Shown here: positions 1 to 10,031 of the stretch, in pieces | How positions within the stretch are numbered: the first letter of the stretch is position 1 | Layout: every line of letters begins with the position of its first letter | NCBI RefSeq assembly: GCF_017571475.1 | Contig: NZ_JAGETW010000003.1 | Coordinates: forward strand, 1 to 64,000 | DNA: 64,000 nt | Direction: 5' to 3' | From: Thiomicrorhabdus sp. 6S3-12 | Lineage (GTDB): Bacteria; Pseudomonadota; Gammaproteobacteria; Thiomicrospirales; Thiomicrospiraceae | Made by a program: the position numbers and the translations under genes | The notes under the pieces: generated by a model | The model's database searches: none | Seen by the model: the letters and a program-made list of their open reading frames with translations, nothing else | What the model was told of the DNA's origin: nothing

Positions 1-59
1 ACTTATCCACATTTACACCTGTTTTGACCCTTAACTTCTCTCTTTCCAAACCCCAAAAA

Positions 60-95
60 CAAAAAAAGCCGCTTAACGATAAGCGGCTTCTTACT
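60..95 (-). terminator. Terminator after yhdP
   Basis: A perfect 10-bp stem (arms 66-75 and 80-89, AAGCCGCTTA paired with TAAGCGGCTT, 4-base loop) is followed on the minus strand by a run of T (A-run at 61-67 on the plus strand). It lies 25 bases past the yhdP stop and probably ends the maf-rng-yhdP transcript. Confidence 0.8.
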
Positions 96-115
96 TTAAA
101 GTGGACTGGACTAGG

Positions 116-3100
116 CTATTTTTTTGACGCCTTTTCTTTCAGTTCGATTCGAGGCTCTTTCCATGGCCCCGAAATCTCATATTCATAAGTAATCAGGTTT
201 TCGTTAATATCCGGAATTACTTTCATTAATGTATAGACTGCTAAAGCGGTGATCGGATTTGCCATTCCGGCAAGCGCGGCGATTGTCGGCAGTGACGAGC
301 CAACCGAAGGCGTAACATTCGCTCGAAGATCAAATCTTTCTTCATCCAGCAGGATATCACCCTGCATATCTACTTTAGCGGCCGGGGCACTCAATTTAAA
401 AGATTGCAGCTGAAGTCGACTTTCATTAAGCAACCCCTGACCTTTAATATCATCAAAGACCAGTCCTTTATTCGTCACATCATCCAACTGCAGTCGCAAG
501 CGCCTGGCCAGAGAATCTACACTCAGCAACCCTAATAAACGCGCAAACCCGGGCTCAACATCTTTTACCACTCCATCTTCCAATCTAAAATCCATTTTTC
601 CGAACAGATCCTTAATCGAAAAACAATCAACCCCGCCAAACCATGATACTTCGGAATGCAACCAAGCCTCTTTGGCCTTTATCCCCTGACTAATTCCGAG
701 AGTCTTTAAAAGTTCGACGATATTCTTGGACTGCAGATTCAATCGTGCAGCACTCAGATTCTTAACCTGGTCAAACCGGTAATTACCACTAATCTGCCCG
801 GCATTATTATGCATTTGTGCCTGCAGATTCTTAGCCTCATATCCCTCTGCTATCGGCACAACATCAAAACCGAGCTGGTCAAATAAATATTCACCAAAAT
901 GCACATTGCGCGCATTGAACTTCAACTCAGGATAATCAACATCACTTGTTTCGAGCGGACAGATATCGCTACTGCCTTGTGCAAAGGCATTTTCGGACTT
1001 CGACTTTAAATACAGTTTATCCGCGGTAACTTCAATTACCCCCTCTTCAGGAATCAAAACTGCAGCATCAACCTCATCGCTCTGCAAGGTAATCTTATCT
1101 AAATTAGCATCCAGACTCTGAACGACAACTCGGGCATTATTAAACTGCTGCTCTTTATAATTAAGTGCTTTAACAAAAAACTCCGTATTCTGCCATTCAA
1201 TCTCGTCAAGCGGATTCTTCTCTTGCCCTGAATCCGGAATTCCTTCCCACAAACGCCACCAAGCAAAGGCATCCAAACTCTTCAGTTGTCCACGAACAAA
1301 TGAATCCCGACCTCCCCAGTCACGCTGAGCGTCAACCATATCGCCGACATACCCCTGTAGCTTAAGAAACTTCTCTTTATCCAAGCTCCAGATAAAATCC
1401 GCTTGCACAATATCCCGAGAGATAAGATTGGCAGACAGCAACTGATCGTCAATTTGCCCCGTCAACTCCAAGGGTCGAATAATATCCTTAGTGGAAAACG
1501 GTTGCGGCATTTTGCTTTCGGCCTGGTTTACAAACACATTTCCGCTGAATTGAACCGGCCGCCCAGATTCGTCGGTCGGCACGGAAAAACGCAACTGATA
1601 TGGGATCGGTTTAGAAAAATAAGGTTCGCTCCGGTACTGGCTTTCACCCGCCAAATCGAAAACCAGCTGCTTACGCTTCTGATCCGTTTCAATTCCCAAT
1701 ACGGCCGGACTTTCATACACAGTGAGCTTGACATTTTTTGCGCTCAACGCCTTTTCGCTAAACTCCAGTGTCCCTCTAACCCTCTGCAACTCAGGAAGAT
1801 CGGGAAGATCAAGTCGCGCGTTTTTTAAATGCAAACGACCACTAACCTGTTCATCCTTTCGCCCATGTCCAAAAAGAGGTATCCAGATCCTTTTTAATTC
1901 AAGTGCCGCTGCCCCTTGCAGCTTCTCCGGCTGCTGCAGATAACTTTGCAACCCTAGCTTCTCGGGCAAAGGCGTTTTCTTGGCAAACGCAGCCATTTCT
2001 GTCAGAGAAGTCGAAACGGTTCCGGAAACCTGCAAACCGATATCGTCTTCAGTGACATCGCTAATAACTGCTTTGGCCTTGATTGGTGCGGAAACGCCGG
2101 CAAAACCAACCGCCTTGCTTTCAAAAGCGATACGGTTATCTTTGAATTCAAATGTCAGATCGGTGTTGGCGACAGCCGGCCATTTCGAATTAAATTCAAA
2201 TTGTGCATTTTCGATCACACCATGCAAACGCAACCCTTTCAAATACTCTGCCAAAGGCGTCTGCCCAGCAGAATCGACCTCTTGCGGCGAAGATTGATAA
2301 ACCACCTTGACGGCAGTTTTCCCACCTTTAATATCCGCATCTTCGAGCCATTTATTCAGCGACGCCCCCATCAACTTATGCGGAAGGTAGGGCAAAATCT
2401 GCTCGGCCTCATCGACGGTCAGCGAAGCCTCGATATCCCACTCCCCTTGCTGATAACGGAAGCGTTCCAGTTTAAGATCGAAGTCGTTAAGCTGAAAATC
2501 AAAAGGATCAAAGTCATACTGCTGATCGACATAGTGCGACTGGACTGCGGGCGGCAGACTGACTCGCATCGGAAGCGGGTAGATCTTAGGCTCCAACACC
2601 CAGACGGGTTCTGTTGTTTCCAACCTGAACTGCTTATCGAATTTGACTAGCGTAACATCCTGAGCGGCAACACCGGGAAACTCCGTTAACGGAATACCAA
2701 GCCTGGCGAGATGCATTTTCAACATAGGCACATCCAGTGTCCGCCAGTTCAGCCGTAATGCAAAATCCGAAACCTGCAACTCAACCGCTTTACTTAACAG
2801 GTCGCTCAAGTAACGGGTTTCAACAAATACCCGCAACATCTCTTTAAACGGCTGAATATCGAATTTTTCCGCGCTTAGCACCAATTCCTTTTCATTGGCG
2901 ACCGTCAACTTAATCGGAGACAAGGTTTCGACAAACTGATTATCCAACTGCACCTTGGTCAAATGAAAATTTGCCAAGTTTTTTCCCAGCACTTGATCCA
3001 ACGCCGGGTTCCAACTCAGCTCCAAGCCGACACTTTTCGGCAAGACCTCGTTGTTTTCCCGCCAATCGAGCGCCTGAGCATTCAAATGCACGACCGAGTG

Positions 3101-3907
3101 GCTCACTTTGGAATCTTTGAAATCTGTTTGCCAATCAAGAAGTACTTCGCCCTTAGGAAGCACTTCGACCCACTTTGAAGGCAGCAACGCAGCCAGACGC
3201 TTTACGCTTAAGGGCTGATAAGAAATAACGCGAACGGAACCGTGACTCAAGCCCCCCCATGAGTTCGGCGTAAAAGCCAGGTTCGTACTGAAACGCTCGA
3301 AATTCAACGCTTCTTTATAACGAACGGAAAACTCAGCGACGAGGTTGATTTGACTCGCCTTAACCAGATCCAGCCTATCAATTTGAATCACACTCGTCGC
3401 GGAATTCAAAAAGCCGTTCATAATCAAAGAATCGACGGAAACCTTCTGCCACATCCGTTTGGTAAATTTTTGCGAGCGTAAAAAGTCCATCGCCCCCTGA
3501 TAGGCTGACGACAGCTCGGCAATATCCGGCACATTGGCGACAACCGGTTCATCTTGAGGCTGAAGATTTCGAACACTGAGCTGTTCGAATCGAAGGGAGT
3601 CCCCGAAGCTCAGAACGGGAATCATAGGAGCAAAAATATTGATGTCGCCGACGATTTTATCGGCCTGGAGGTCAAACTGTTGGTTCGATAGACTGACTCC
3701 CTGAAGATTGAACCTAGCACCAAGCCAGGTCTGCTCCAACTCGATTGTCGAAAGCTCAACCTGCCAGCCGGTTATGTTTTTGAAGAAGGAAAGACTTTGT
3801 TGCGGATAGGACTGCAAACCGATAATAAACAGACGCATAATCAGCAAGTAGGCGACAAACAGGCCCAGCATGACTTCCAAAAACAGATGCGTCCTTTTAA
3901 TTAACAT
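116..3907 (-). CDS. yhdP: YhdP family AsmA-like protein
   Basis: This 1263-residue protein is close to the length of E. coli YhdP. One membrane segment near residues 10-30 anchors it in the inner membrane, and the rest is a long, beta-rich AsmA-like periplasmic body. In E. coli, YhdP acts redundantly with TamB and YdbH in moving phospholipids from the inner to the outer membrane; that role is transferred by family and gene order. It is the last gene of a maf-rng-yhdP unit, the same order as the enterobacterial yhdE-rng-yhdP cluster. The C-terminal part (about residues 1060-1250) contains the conserved run with SLPTIAALAGMANPITALA. A terminator follows the stop codon. Confidence 0.9.
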   Translation of the reverse strand: MLIKRTHLFLEVMLGLFVAYLLIMRLFIIGLQSYPQQSLSFFKNITGWQVELSTIELEQTWLGARFNLQGVSLSNQQFDLQADKIVGDINIFAPMIPVLSFGDSLRFEQLSVRNLQPQDEPVVANVPDIAELSSAYQGAMDFLRSQKFTKRMWQKVSVDSLIMNGFLNSATSVIQIDRLDLVKASQINLVAEFSVRYKEALNFERFSTNLAFTPNSWGGLSHGSVRVISYQPLSVKRLAALLPSKWVEVLPKGEVLLDWQTDFKDSKVSHSVVHLNAQALDWRENNEVLPKSVGLELSWNPALDQVLGKNLANFHLTKVQLDNQFVETLSPIKLTVANEKELVLSAEKFDIQPFKEMLRVFVETRYLSDLLSKAVELQVSDFALRLNWRTLDVPMLKMHLARLGIPLTEFPGVAAQDVTLVKFDKQFRLETTEPVWVLEPKIYPLPMRVSLPPAVQSHYVDQQYDFDPFDFQLNDFDLKLERFRYQQGEWDIEASLTVDEAEQILPYLPHKLMGASLNKWLEDADIKGGKTAVKVVYQSSPQEVDSAGQTPLAEYLKGLRLHGVIENAQFEFNSKWPAVANTDLTFEFKDNRIAFESKAVGFAGVSAPIKAKAVISDVTEDDIGLQVSGTVSTSLTEMAAFAKKTPLPEKLGLQSYLQQPEKLQGAAALELKRIWIPLFGHGRKDEQVSGRLHLKNARLDLPDLPELQRVRGTLEFSEKALSAKNVKLTVYESPAVLGIETDQKRKQLVFDLAGESQYRSEPYFSKPIPYQLRFSVPTDESGRPVQFSGNVFVNQAESKMPQPFSTKDIIRPLELTGQIDDQLLSANLISRDIVQADFIWSLDKEKFLKLQGYVGDMVDAQRDWGGRDSFVRGQLKSLDAFAWWRLWEGIPDSGQEKNPLDEIEWQNTEFFVKALNYKEQQFNNARVVVQSLDANLDKITLQSDEVDAAVLIPEEGVIEVTADKLYLKSKSENAFAQGSSDICPLETSDVDYPELKFNARNVHFGEYLFDQLGFDVVPIAEGYEAKNLQAQMHNNAGQISGNYRFDQVKNLSAARLNLQSKNIVELLKTLGISQGIKAKEAWLHSEVSWFGGVDCFSIKDLFGKMDFRLEDGVVKDVEPGFARLLGLLSVDSLARRLRLQLDDVTNKGLVFDDIKGQGLLNESRLQLQSFKLSAPAAKVDMQGDILLDEERFDLRANVTPSVGSSLPTIAALAGMANPITALAVYTLMKVIPDINENLITYEYEISGPWKEPRIELKEKASKK

Positions 3908-3953
3908 TCGCCCACCAAATCCGAAATACGTTAAATTCGAAATACGTTAAATT

Positions 3954-5423
3954 CTAGATCATCACCACATCATATTGTTCTGCCGTATAGGCACTCTCGG
4001 CCTGAAAGCGGATACTCTTATCCAAAAACGCTTCCAACTCGGCAACGCTGCTCGATTCCTCGTCCATAATTCGCGAAACCACCGATTCAGCGGCAATAAC
4101 CCGATATTGTTTGGCTTCAAAAGAACGTGCCATACGGGTAATTTCGCGGAATATTTCATAAGCAACGGTCTCCGCCGTTTTCACCGAACCGCGTCCACTA
4201 CAGACTGGACAAGCTTCACACAAAGTACGTTCCAGACTCTCTCGGGTTCGCTTACGCGTCATCTCAACTAATCCCAAACTGGAGATACTACTGATCGAGG
4301 TCTTCACCCGATCTCGGCTGAGTTCTTTATCCAGAGCGGATAACACATGATCCTGATGCGTTTTATCTTCCATGTCGATAAAGTCGAGAATAATGATTCC
4401 GCCCAGATTACGCAAGCGCAGTTGACGGGCAATTGCCTGAGTTGCTTCCAGATTCGTACGATAAATGGTTTCTTCAAGGTTACGGTGGCCGACAAAAGCC
4501 CCGGTATTGACGTCAATCGTCGTCATCGCTTCCGTCTGATCGATAATCAGATAACCGCCGGACTTGAGGTTGACACGCTTATGCAAGGCCGCCTGAATCT
4601 CTTCTTCGATATTGTATAGATCGAAAATCGGCCGCTCTCCCTGATACAGTCCGAGACGATCCGCCAGCTCCATGACATACTGATCGACAAAGTGCTGCAT
4701 CTTTTTATAGGTTTCGGTAGAGTCTACGCGAATCTTCTCGATCCGCTCGATCGGAATATCCCTGAGAATTCGCAGGTACAGCGGCAGATCCTCATAAATC
4801 ACCGCCGGCTTGCGCGAGGTTCGCGCCTTTTCCTGAATGCCTGACCATAATCGTTGAAGATAGATCATATCGGCACGCATTTCATGGAAATCAACCCCTT
4901 CGGCAACCGTTCTGACAATATACCCCCCTTCGGCATCGGAATATTCGGGTATCTGCTTAACCATTTCTCTTAAACGTTCACGTTCTTCGTTGGAATCGAT
5001 TTTTTGCGACACCCCCAAGGTTTTTTCGGTCGGCATATAGACCAGCATGCGCGACGGAATCGTTACCTGCATGGTCACGCGCGCCCCTTTAGTCCCTAAA
5101 GGATCTTTGACCACCTGCACCATGATTTTCTGACCGCAACGTAGTAACTTGGCGATATCGTCACACTGCTCATCATCCGACCCGATGGCTTTATGACAGA
5201 CATCCGACACATGTAAAAAAGCCGCTCGCTCAAGCCCGATATTTACAAAGGCGGCCTGCATGCCCGGCAAAACACGGTCTACCTTACCCATATAGATATT
5301 GCCGACCAGACCGCGCTTGTTGGAACGCTCAACCCAGACCTCTTGCAGCACACCATTCTCCACCCAGGCAACTCGGGTTTCGTTTGGAGTGACATTGACA
5401 AGAATTTTTTCTTCGTTATGCAT
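3954..5423 (-). CDS. rng: Ribonuclease G
   Basis: This is a 489-residue RNase E/G family endoribonuclease, the same length as E. coli RNase G and without the long RNase E C-terminal scaffold. An S1 RNA-binding domain occupies roughly residues 38-125. The DNase I-like catalytic core shows the two acidic motifs TTIDVNTG (about residue 303) and ILDFIDM (about residue 345). A Zn-link-type CEACPVC segment lies near residue 405. RNase G matures the 5' end of 16S rRNA and turns over some mRNAs. It sits between maf and yhdP on the same strand, with 54 bases to maf and 46 to yhdP, so co-transcription is likely. The ATG start at 5423 gives the standard N terminus. Confidence 0.95.
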   Translation of the reverse strand: MHNEEKILVNVTPNETRVAWVENGVLQEVWVERSNKRGLVGNIYMGKVDRVLPGMQAAFVNIGLERAAFLHVSDVCHKAIGSDDEQCDDIAKLLRCGQKIMVQVVKDPLGTKGARVTMQVTIPSRMLVYMPTEKTLGVSQKIDSNEERERLREMVKQIPEYSDAEGGYIVRTVAEGVDFHEMRADMIYLQRLWSGIQEKARTSRKPAVIYEDLPLYLRILRDIPIERIEKIRVDSTETYKKMQHFVDQYVMELADRLGLYQGERPIFDLYNIEEEIQAALHKRVNLKSGGYLIIDQTEAMTTIDVNTGAFVGHRNLEETIYRTNLEATQAIARQLRLRNLGGIIILDFIDMEDKTHQDHVLSALDKELSRDRVKTSISSISSLGLVEMTRKRTRESLERTLCEACPVCSGRGSVKTAETVAYEIFREITRMARSFEAKQYRVIAAESVVSRIMDEESSSVAELEAFLDKSIRFQAESAYTAEQYDVVMI

Positions 5424-5476
5424 GAATCTGGCCTTTAATCGGTTAGTCAGTTATCTAAATTTTGTAGCGTGATGAT

Positions 5477-6061
5477 TTATACGGGATCGTAAAATCCCAT
5501 TTTCTGTAAAATTCGGTTCAGCTCGTAAATCGGCAACCCCATGACTCCATAGTAGCTGCCATTAATCGCCGCAATCCATTTCGCCGCCTCACCCTGTATC
5601 GCGTAAGCCCCGGCTTTATCCAGAGGCTCGCCGCTAGCGACATAATCTTTAATTTCGATATCTGCGAGCTCGGAAAAAACTACATCGGTAATATTGAGCT
5701 CCACTTCCAACACGCCTTTATGCCACACTGCCACCGAAGAATATACTTGATGAGTCCTGCCCGACAATGCCCTCAGCATTCGCTGGGCATCAGAAGGATC
5801 TTCAGGCTTGCCGATGATTTCTCCATCCATCACGATAGCCGTATCCCCCGCGATAACCCAGAAAGCATCATTCCTAAGCTGTTGGGCACCTTTCTGCACT
5901 TTTTCTCGTGCCATGCGCGTGACAAACTGCGCAGCATCTTCTGTCTCAAACGGAGTTTCATCAATCGGGGCGTCCAGTACCGAGAATGCAACGCCCATCT
6001 GTGCAAGCAGCTCCTGGCGCCGCGGCGAAGACGACGCTAAAAATACCGTTTTCGAGTTCAT
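5477..6061 (-). CDS. maf: Maf family nucleoside triphosphate pyrophosphatase
   Basis: The 194-residue protein has the Maf signature SSSPRR near the N terminus (about residues 10-15), a central AGDTAIV segment and a downstream GKP motif. Maf proteins hydrolyse non-canonical or excess nucleoside triphosphates to monophosphates and pyrophosphate. Its place directly before rng and yhdP matches E. coli yhdE, the dTTP/UTP-type Maf, so that subtype is inferred from context. It is the first gene of the maf-rng-yhdP unit and is divergent from the HIT gene, leaving about 115 bases for both promoters. Confidence 0.92.
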   Translation of the reverse strand: MNSKTVFLASSSPRRQELLAQMGVAFSVLDAPIDETPFETEDAAQFVTRMAREKVQKGAQQLRNDAFWVIAGDTAIVMDGEIIGKPEDPSDAQRMLRALSGRTHQVYSSVAVWHKGVLEVELNITDVVFSELADIEIKDYVASGEPLDKAGAYAIQGEAAKWIAAINGSYYGVMGLPIYELNRILQKMGFYDPV

Positions 6062-6177
6062 ACAGATTAATTAAGGGTCTAGTGAATTTTAGTAACTCAT
6101 TCTACCGTGACATTTTGTAAAATGGGCGAATTGCACACGACTTATTCACCATTGCACAGGCAACCAGAGACGAATAT

Positions 6178-6588
6178 ATGAATTTAGACCAGATCGTGGA
6201 TGATCACAGTCCGGAAAATCTTGAAAACCTTTTTCAGGCCAAACACATTGCGGAACGCCCCTTCTACTCGATTTTGGTAAAAGAAACGACCATTCCCTGG
6301 ATTCTGTTCATCCCCAAAGGCTGCTTGGATAACAACGATGTTGTATTAAACCTATATCCTCAGCTGCATAAACTTGCAGCGGCTCTGCAGGAGCAAGGTT
6401 ACGGCCACTATAATATCGCTAAAATCGGCAATAAAAATAAATGGCTGCACTTGCACCTGGTATTCCGCTCTGAAGAGGATGAAGCCTGGCCGGATCCTAT
6501 CTGGTGTCATGAGCCGTTGACTTCAAACCCGGATCAGGCCGAAACGCTGGGCAAGCAGATTCAGCATTTTCTGCACAACAACATTTAA
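6178..6588 (+). CDS. HIT domain-containing protein
   Basis: A small protein of 136 residues with the histidine triad fold. The catalytic segment is HLHLVFR at about residues 101-107, a variant of the HxHxHxx motif in which the last histidine is not kept. An N-terminal region with PWILFIPKG matches the usual HIT strand preceding the active site. Family members hydrolyse nucleotide conjugates such as dinucleoside polyphosphates or AMP-linked amines; the substrate here cannot be told. It stands alone on the plus strand, 80 bases before the next gene, divergent from maf. Confidence 0.8.
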   Translation: MNLDQIVDDHSPENLENLFQAKHIAERPFYSILVKETTIPWILFIPKGCLDNNDVVLNLYPQLHKLAAALQEQGYGHYNIAKIGNKNKWLHLHLVFRSEEDEAWPDPIWCHEPLTSNPDQAETLGKQIQHFLHNNI

Positions 6589-6668
6589 GTAACTCAGTTA
6601 AATGAAAACAACCTCGTGATGCAATTTCACATTCAGTTCGTTATCGCCACACGATGTGACTCGCTAAA

Positions 6669-7586
6669 ATGACAACAAAAAAAACACTACTACTCAGTCT
6701 TAGCCTTCTGGTCTCCGCAGGACTCATCTGGGCAATCGATTACTTTTTAGGCTGGTCAAAACTTGTTGCGCCCTGGGCCTCTCTTTCCGCATTCGATGCT
6801 CTGCTGGCGCTCTCTCTGCTGATTTCCAGCTATGCGATTAGAGCGACGCGCATTTACCAGCACTTTTATATGCACGGCATTAGAGATTTCCTGATTTCCG
6901 CCCGCCTGATGGTTCTGCACAATTTCTGGAACAACCTTCTCCCGATGCGTTCCGGTGAAGCGTCTTTTCCACTACTGATGAAAACGAATTTCGGAATGCC
7001 GGTATCTACTTCTGTCCCGGCGTTACTCTGGATGCGCCTGATGGATTTACAAGTCCTGCTTCTGATTGCATTACTGACCCTCGGATCCATCTGGCTTTCC
7101 ATCGGTTGGATTATAGCGTTCGCCATCGCCGGGCTAAGTGCACCGTTTATGCTTTTTTGGGTGTACCATCACTGGCTGAGAAAGCGACAAGACCTTCCTC
7201 CGATACTGATTAAAATTTTTGCCGGACTCCCGGACAGTATCCGCCATATTGGCTGGGGGCTTTTCTGGACAGTCTTCAACTGGCTCATCAAAATTGCCGT
7301 TTTAGCCTGGGTTTTGAGCTGGTTTATCCAACTCCCCATACAGCAGCTTTTAATGGGAGTCATTGGCGGTGAATTCAGTAGCGTCCTGCCCATTCACGGT
7401 GTTGCAGGAATGGGGTCCTATGAAGCAGGCGTTATCATCGGTTTCGGCGACGGCTTTACCCAGCTTGATGATTTACTGGTTGCCGCCGTCAACTTGCATC
7501 TCATATTATTCGGTAGCAGCTTGTTAGCCGCTGCATTGGTTTATCTAATATTCCCTAGCAAGAAAAATGAAAACGCTCAAAAATAA
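6669..7586 (+). CDS. UPF0104/flippase-like integral membrane protein
   Basis: The 305-residue protein is almost entirely hydrophobic, with about seven or eight membrane segments, and resembles the lysylphosphatidylglycerol synthetase transmembrane family (UPF0104, AglD/YbhN-like). The family motifs SYAIRATRIYQHF near residue 57, WNNLLPMRSGEA near residue 90 and GVAGMGSYE near residue 245 are present. Members are thought to move or modify lipids or lipid-linked sugars in the inner membrane, but few are characterised. The gene overlaps the following GT39 gene by 20 bases. That ties it to a glycolipid operon and suggests it handles a polyprenyl-phosphate sugar. Confidence 0.75.
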   Translation: MTTKKTLLLSLSLLVSAGLIWAIDYFLGWSKLVAPWASLSAFDALLALSLLISSYAIRATRIYQHFYMHGIRDFLISARLMVLHNFWNNLLPMRSGEASFPLLMKTNFGMPVSTSVPALLWMRLMDLQVLLLIALLTLGSIWLSIGWIIAFAIAGLSAPFMLFWVYHHWLRKRQDLPPILIKIFAGLPDSIRHIGWGLFWTVFNWLIKIAVLAWVLSWFIQLPIQQLLMGVIGGEFSSVLPIHGVAGMGSYEAGVIIGFGDGFTQLDDLLVAAVNLHLILFGSSLLAAALVYLIFPSKKNENAQK

Positions 7587-9009
7587 TTTCGGTTCGGACA
7601 CTACAAGCAAACTGTTTTTACTCAGTCTGATTTATTTCTCGTTCAACGCCGTCACACAATATTTAATTTCCGGCGTCGCTGACAAAGATCAGGCCGAACA
7701 GTTACTTTTTGCCCAAGACTTTTTATTAGGCTACGGGCCCCAGCCCCCGCTCTATTCATGGATCGCGTTTGCTTTATTCCAGGTTTTCGGAGAAAAGCTG
7801 ATTGTTCTGCTGCTAATGAAAGCGACGCTATTCAGCCTCTTTATTCTGGCTTTGCTCAAAACAGGCGAACAGTTAGGATTTGACGACAGGAAACAGGTTA
7901 TTGCCGTCATCGGCGTATTAATGATCCCGTTTTTTCTGTGGGAGTCGCAAAGAGATCTGTCCCACTCGGTTTTAGCATCGGTCATTGCTGCCTGGTTACT
8001 TTTTTGGGTCCTAAAAGCGATGCACAATCCTTCATCGCTTCAAAGTTACGTCATGATCGGTCTTTTATCCGGCCTTGGTCTTATCTCGAAGTACAACCTT
8101 ATCCTGTTAATTACGGCATCCGTACTTGCCCTGCTAATGCACAGGGAATCGCGCCAAGTTATCTTGAACCGCAACCTGATTGTCGCTATCTTTATCTCTC
8201 TCCTGATCATAGCGCCGCATCTATTATGGGTATTGCAAAATCTGGAGTTCGCCACTAAAAGCGCATCAAAACTGGACATGGGCAGCAGTGTTTTCGACGG
8301 CGTATATCAGGCAGCCTATCTTTTCCAGCATTTTCTAAATCCGCTCTGGATACTGGCCCTACTGATACTCCCTTATCACTTGAAAACCTATAAAGCGAAA
8401 TTAACGACCGAAAGCCGCTTTTTGCTTATCCTCTTGCTGATGATCGTTATTATTGTGCTGGCCTTCGTTATTGGCACGAGCGCATCGGAGTTCAATGACC
8501 GCTGGTATATGCCGTTACTGTTCTTTGTCCCTTTAATCATCGCGCATTTTTCGCAGAAACGATTCAATAAGTCGTTTATCGGAATAGGCATTTTCTTCAT
8601 TGTCGTTGCGGCCTTACTGTTACCGGGCAGAACAATTATCAGCCAACACATTGAGTTAAAATACGATCGTTCGGTGTACCCCTATAAAGCGCACTTTTCC
8701 AGCTGGGGCATCACAGCGCCGGATCTGGTCATTGCCGATACAAAATTTACAGCCGGCAACCTTAAAGAATACTTTCAATCCAGCAAAACAGTGACTTACT
8801 TAAGCCATCGCACCCCTTCACACATCAAAGGATCGCAACGGGTGTTAATTGTGTGCACAACCTCTTGCTCGGATGCTTTCCGAAACTATGTCGATGGTTA
8901 CTTTGAAAAGCCCATAAAATGGCACGAGCAATTGAATACCTCGACCCAATACTTTGATTTAGATAAAACACGCCCATTTGTCTTAAAATGGGCCCTGATT
9001 AAACTTTAA
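7567..9009 (+). CDS. GT39 (ArnT-like) membrane glycosyltransferase, copy 1
   Basis: A 480-residue polytopic membrane protein with about eleven segments and a soluble C-terminal periplasmic domain after residue 355. The first external loop carries DKDQAEQ followed by LGYGPQPPLYSW, the acidic loop and aromatic motif typical of PMT/ArnT-type enzymes, which transfer a sugar from polyprenyl phosphate to lipid A, protein or glycan. It is clearly paralogous to the gene at 10032, and the two flank a polyprenyl-phosphate GT2 enzyme that could make their donor. It overlaps the flippase-like gene by 20 bases and is followed 10 bases later by the GT2 gene. The acceptor is unknown. Confidence 0.8.
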   Translation: MKTLKNNFGSDTTSKLFLLSLIYFSFNAVTQYLISGVADKDQAEQLLFAQDFLLGYGPQPPLYSWIAFALFQVFGEKLIVLLLMKATLFSLFILALLKTGEQLGFDDRKQVIAVIGVLMIPFFLWESQRDLSHSVLASVIAAWLLFWVLKAMHNPSSLQSYVMIGLLSGLGLISKYNLILLITASVLALLMHRESRQVILNRNLIVAIFISLLIIAPHLLWVLQNLEFATKSASKLDMGSSVFDGVYQAAYLFQHFLNPLWILALLILPYHLKTYKAKLTTESRFLLILLLMIVIIVLAFVIGTSASEFNDRWYMPLLFFVPLIIAHFSQKRFNKSFIGIGIFFIVVAALLLPGRTIISQHIELKYDRSVYPYKAHFSSWGITAPDLVIADTKFTAGNLKEYFQSSKTVTYLSHRTPSHIKGSQRVLIVCTTSCSDAFRNYVDGYFEKPIKWHEQLNTSTQYFDLDKTRPFVLKWALIKL

Positions 9010-9019
9010 GGACTCCGCC

Positions 9020-10006
9020 ATGATGGAACATAAACTTTCGATTGTAATCCCGATGTATAACGAGGAAGACAATGTTGAACCTATGATTGAAGCCGTTACC
9101 GCCGCCATGAGCGACTATCCTAACGACTGGGAGTTGATTGTTGCCAATGACGGCAGTGTCGATCGAACCGCAAACTATCTGGCGGAACAGGCTGAGAAGA
9201 TCGGCGATCGCATCAAGGTAATCAACCTGCAACGCAACTACGGTCAGACCGCCGCCATGCAGGCCGGTATCGATGCCGCATCGGGCGAGATTATCGCCAC
9301 GCTGGACGGCGATCTGCAAAACGACCCTAAAGACATTCCAAGAATGGTTCAACGCTTGATCGACGAAGACCTGGATCTGGTTGCCGGCTGGCGTAAAGAC
9401 CGAAAGGACGCTCTGGTTCTGAGAAAAATCCCTTCGCGCATCGCGAACAAGCTGATCGCCAAAATCACCGGCGTCACTCTGAACGATTACGGCTGCAGCC
9501 TGAAAGTCTACCGAGCGTCAATTATCAAAAATATCGCTCTGTATGGCGAAATGCATCGCTTTATTCCAGCGTGGATGGCGACTGAAACACTGCCGACCAA
9601 GATCAAAGAAGAAGTTGTCACCCACCATGCGAGACAGCACGGCGAATCCAAATACGGCATTACCCGTACTTTCCGTGTTTTGATCGATCTGCTGTCGGTC
9701 TTCTTCTTTATGAAATTCCGCGCCCGTCCGGCGCACTTTTTCGGCCAAATCGGTCTGGGATTCGGCGCCATCGGCTCGATCGGGCTGGCTTACCTTCTTA
9801 TTCTCAAACTGATGGGCGAAGATATCGGAACCCGCCCTCTATTGACTATCTCAGTACTGTTTATGGTGATGTCCGTACAGTTCCTGCTTACTGGTGTTTT
9901 AGGCGAAATGATCTCCAGAACCTATTACTCCTCGGCGGACAGACGTCATTACACGGTAAGAGATACCAAGAATCTGGATGATAGCGACTTTAATAAAAGC
10001 AAATAG
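9020..10006 (+). CDS. GT2 polyprenyl-phosphate glycosyltransferase (ArnC/GtrB-like)
   Basis: The 328-residue enzyme has a cytoplasmic GT-A domain with VANDGSVDRT near residue 42 and the metal-binding LDGDLQNDP near residue 96. Two C-terminal membrane helices follow (about residues 235-260 and 270-295). This is the architecture of dolichol/undecaprenyl-phosphate sugar transferases such as ArnC and GtrB, which load one sugar onto the lipid carrier at the inner membrane. It lies between two GT39 enzymes that would use such a lipid-linked donor. A Shine-Dalgarno-like AAGGA precedes the ATG. The sugar identity cannot be read from the sequence. Confidence 0.85.
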   Translation: MMEHKLSIVIPMYNEEDNVEPMIEAVTAAMSDYPNDWELIVANDGSVDRTANYLAEQAEKIGDRIKVINLQRNYGQTAAMQAGIDAASGEIIATLDGDLQNDPKDIPRMVQRLIDEDLDLVAGWRKDRKDALVLRKIPSRIANKLIAKITGVTLNDYGCSLKVYRASIIKNIALYGEMHRFIPAWMATETLPTKIKEEVVTHHARQHGESKYGITRTFRVLIDLLSVFFFMKFRARPAHFFGQIGLGFGAIGSIGLAYLLILKLMGEDIGTRPLLTISVLFMVMSVQFLLTGVLGEMISRTYYSSADRRHYTVRDTKNLDDSDFNKSK

Positions 10007-10031
10007 CACTCTTCAATAAAGGCTAGAACCG

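Noticed and set aside
3-11. DnaA-box-like TTATCCACA at the left edge
   Set aside because: It is a single site next to a terminator, with no cluster, AT-rich unwinding region or replication genes, so it is not evidence for an origin.
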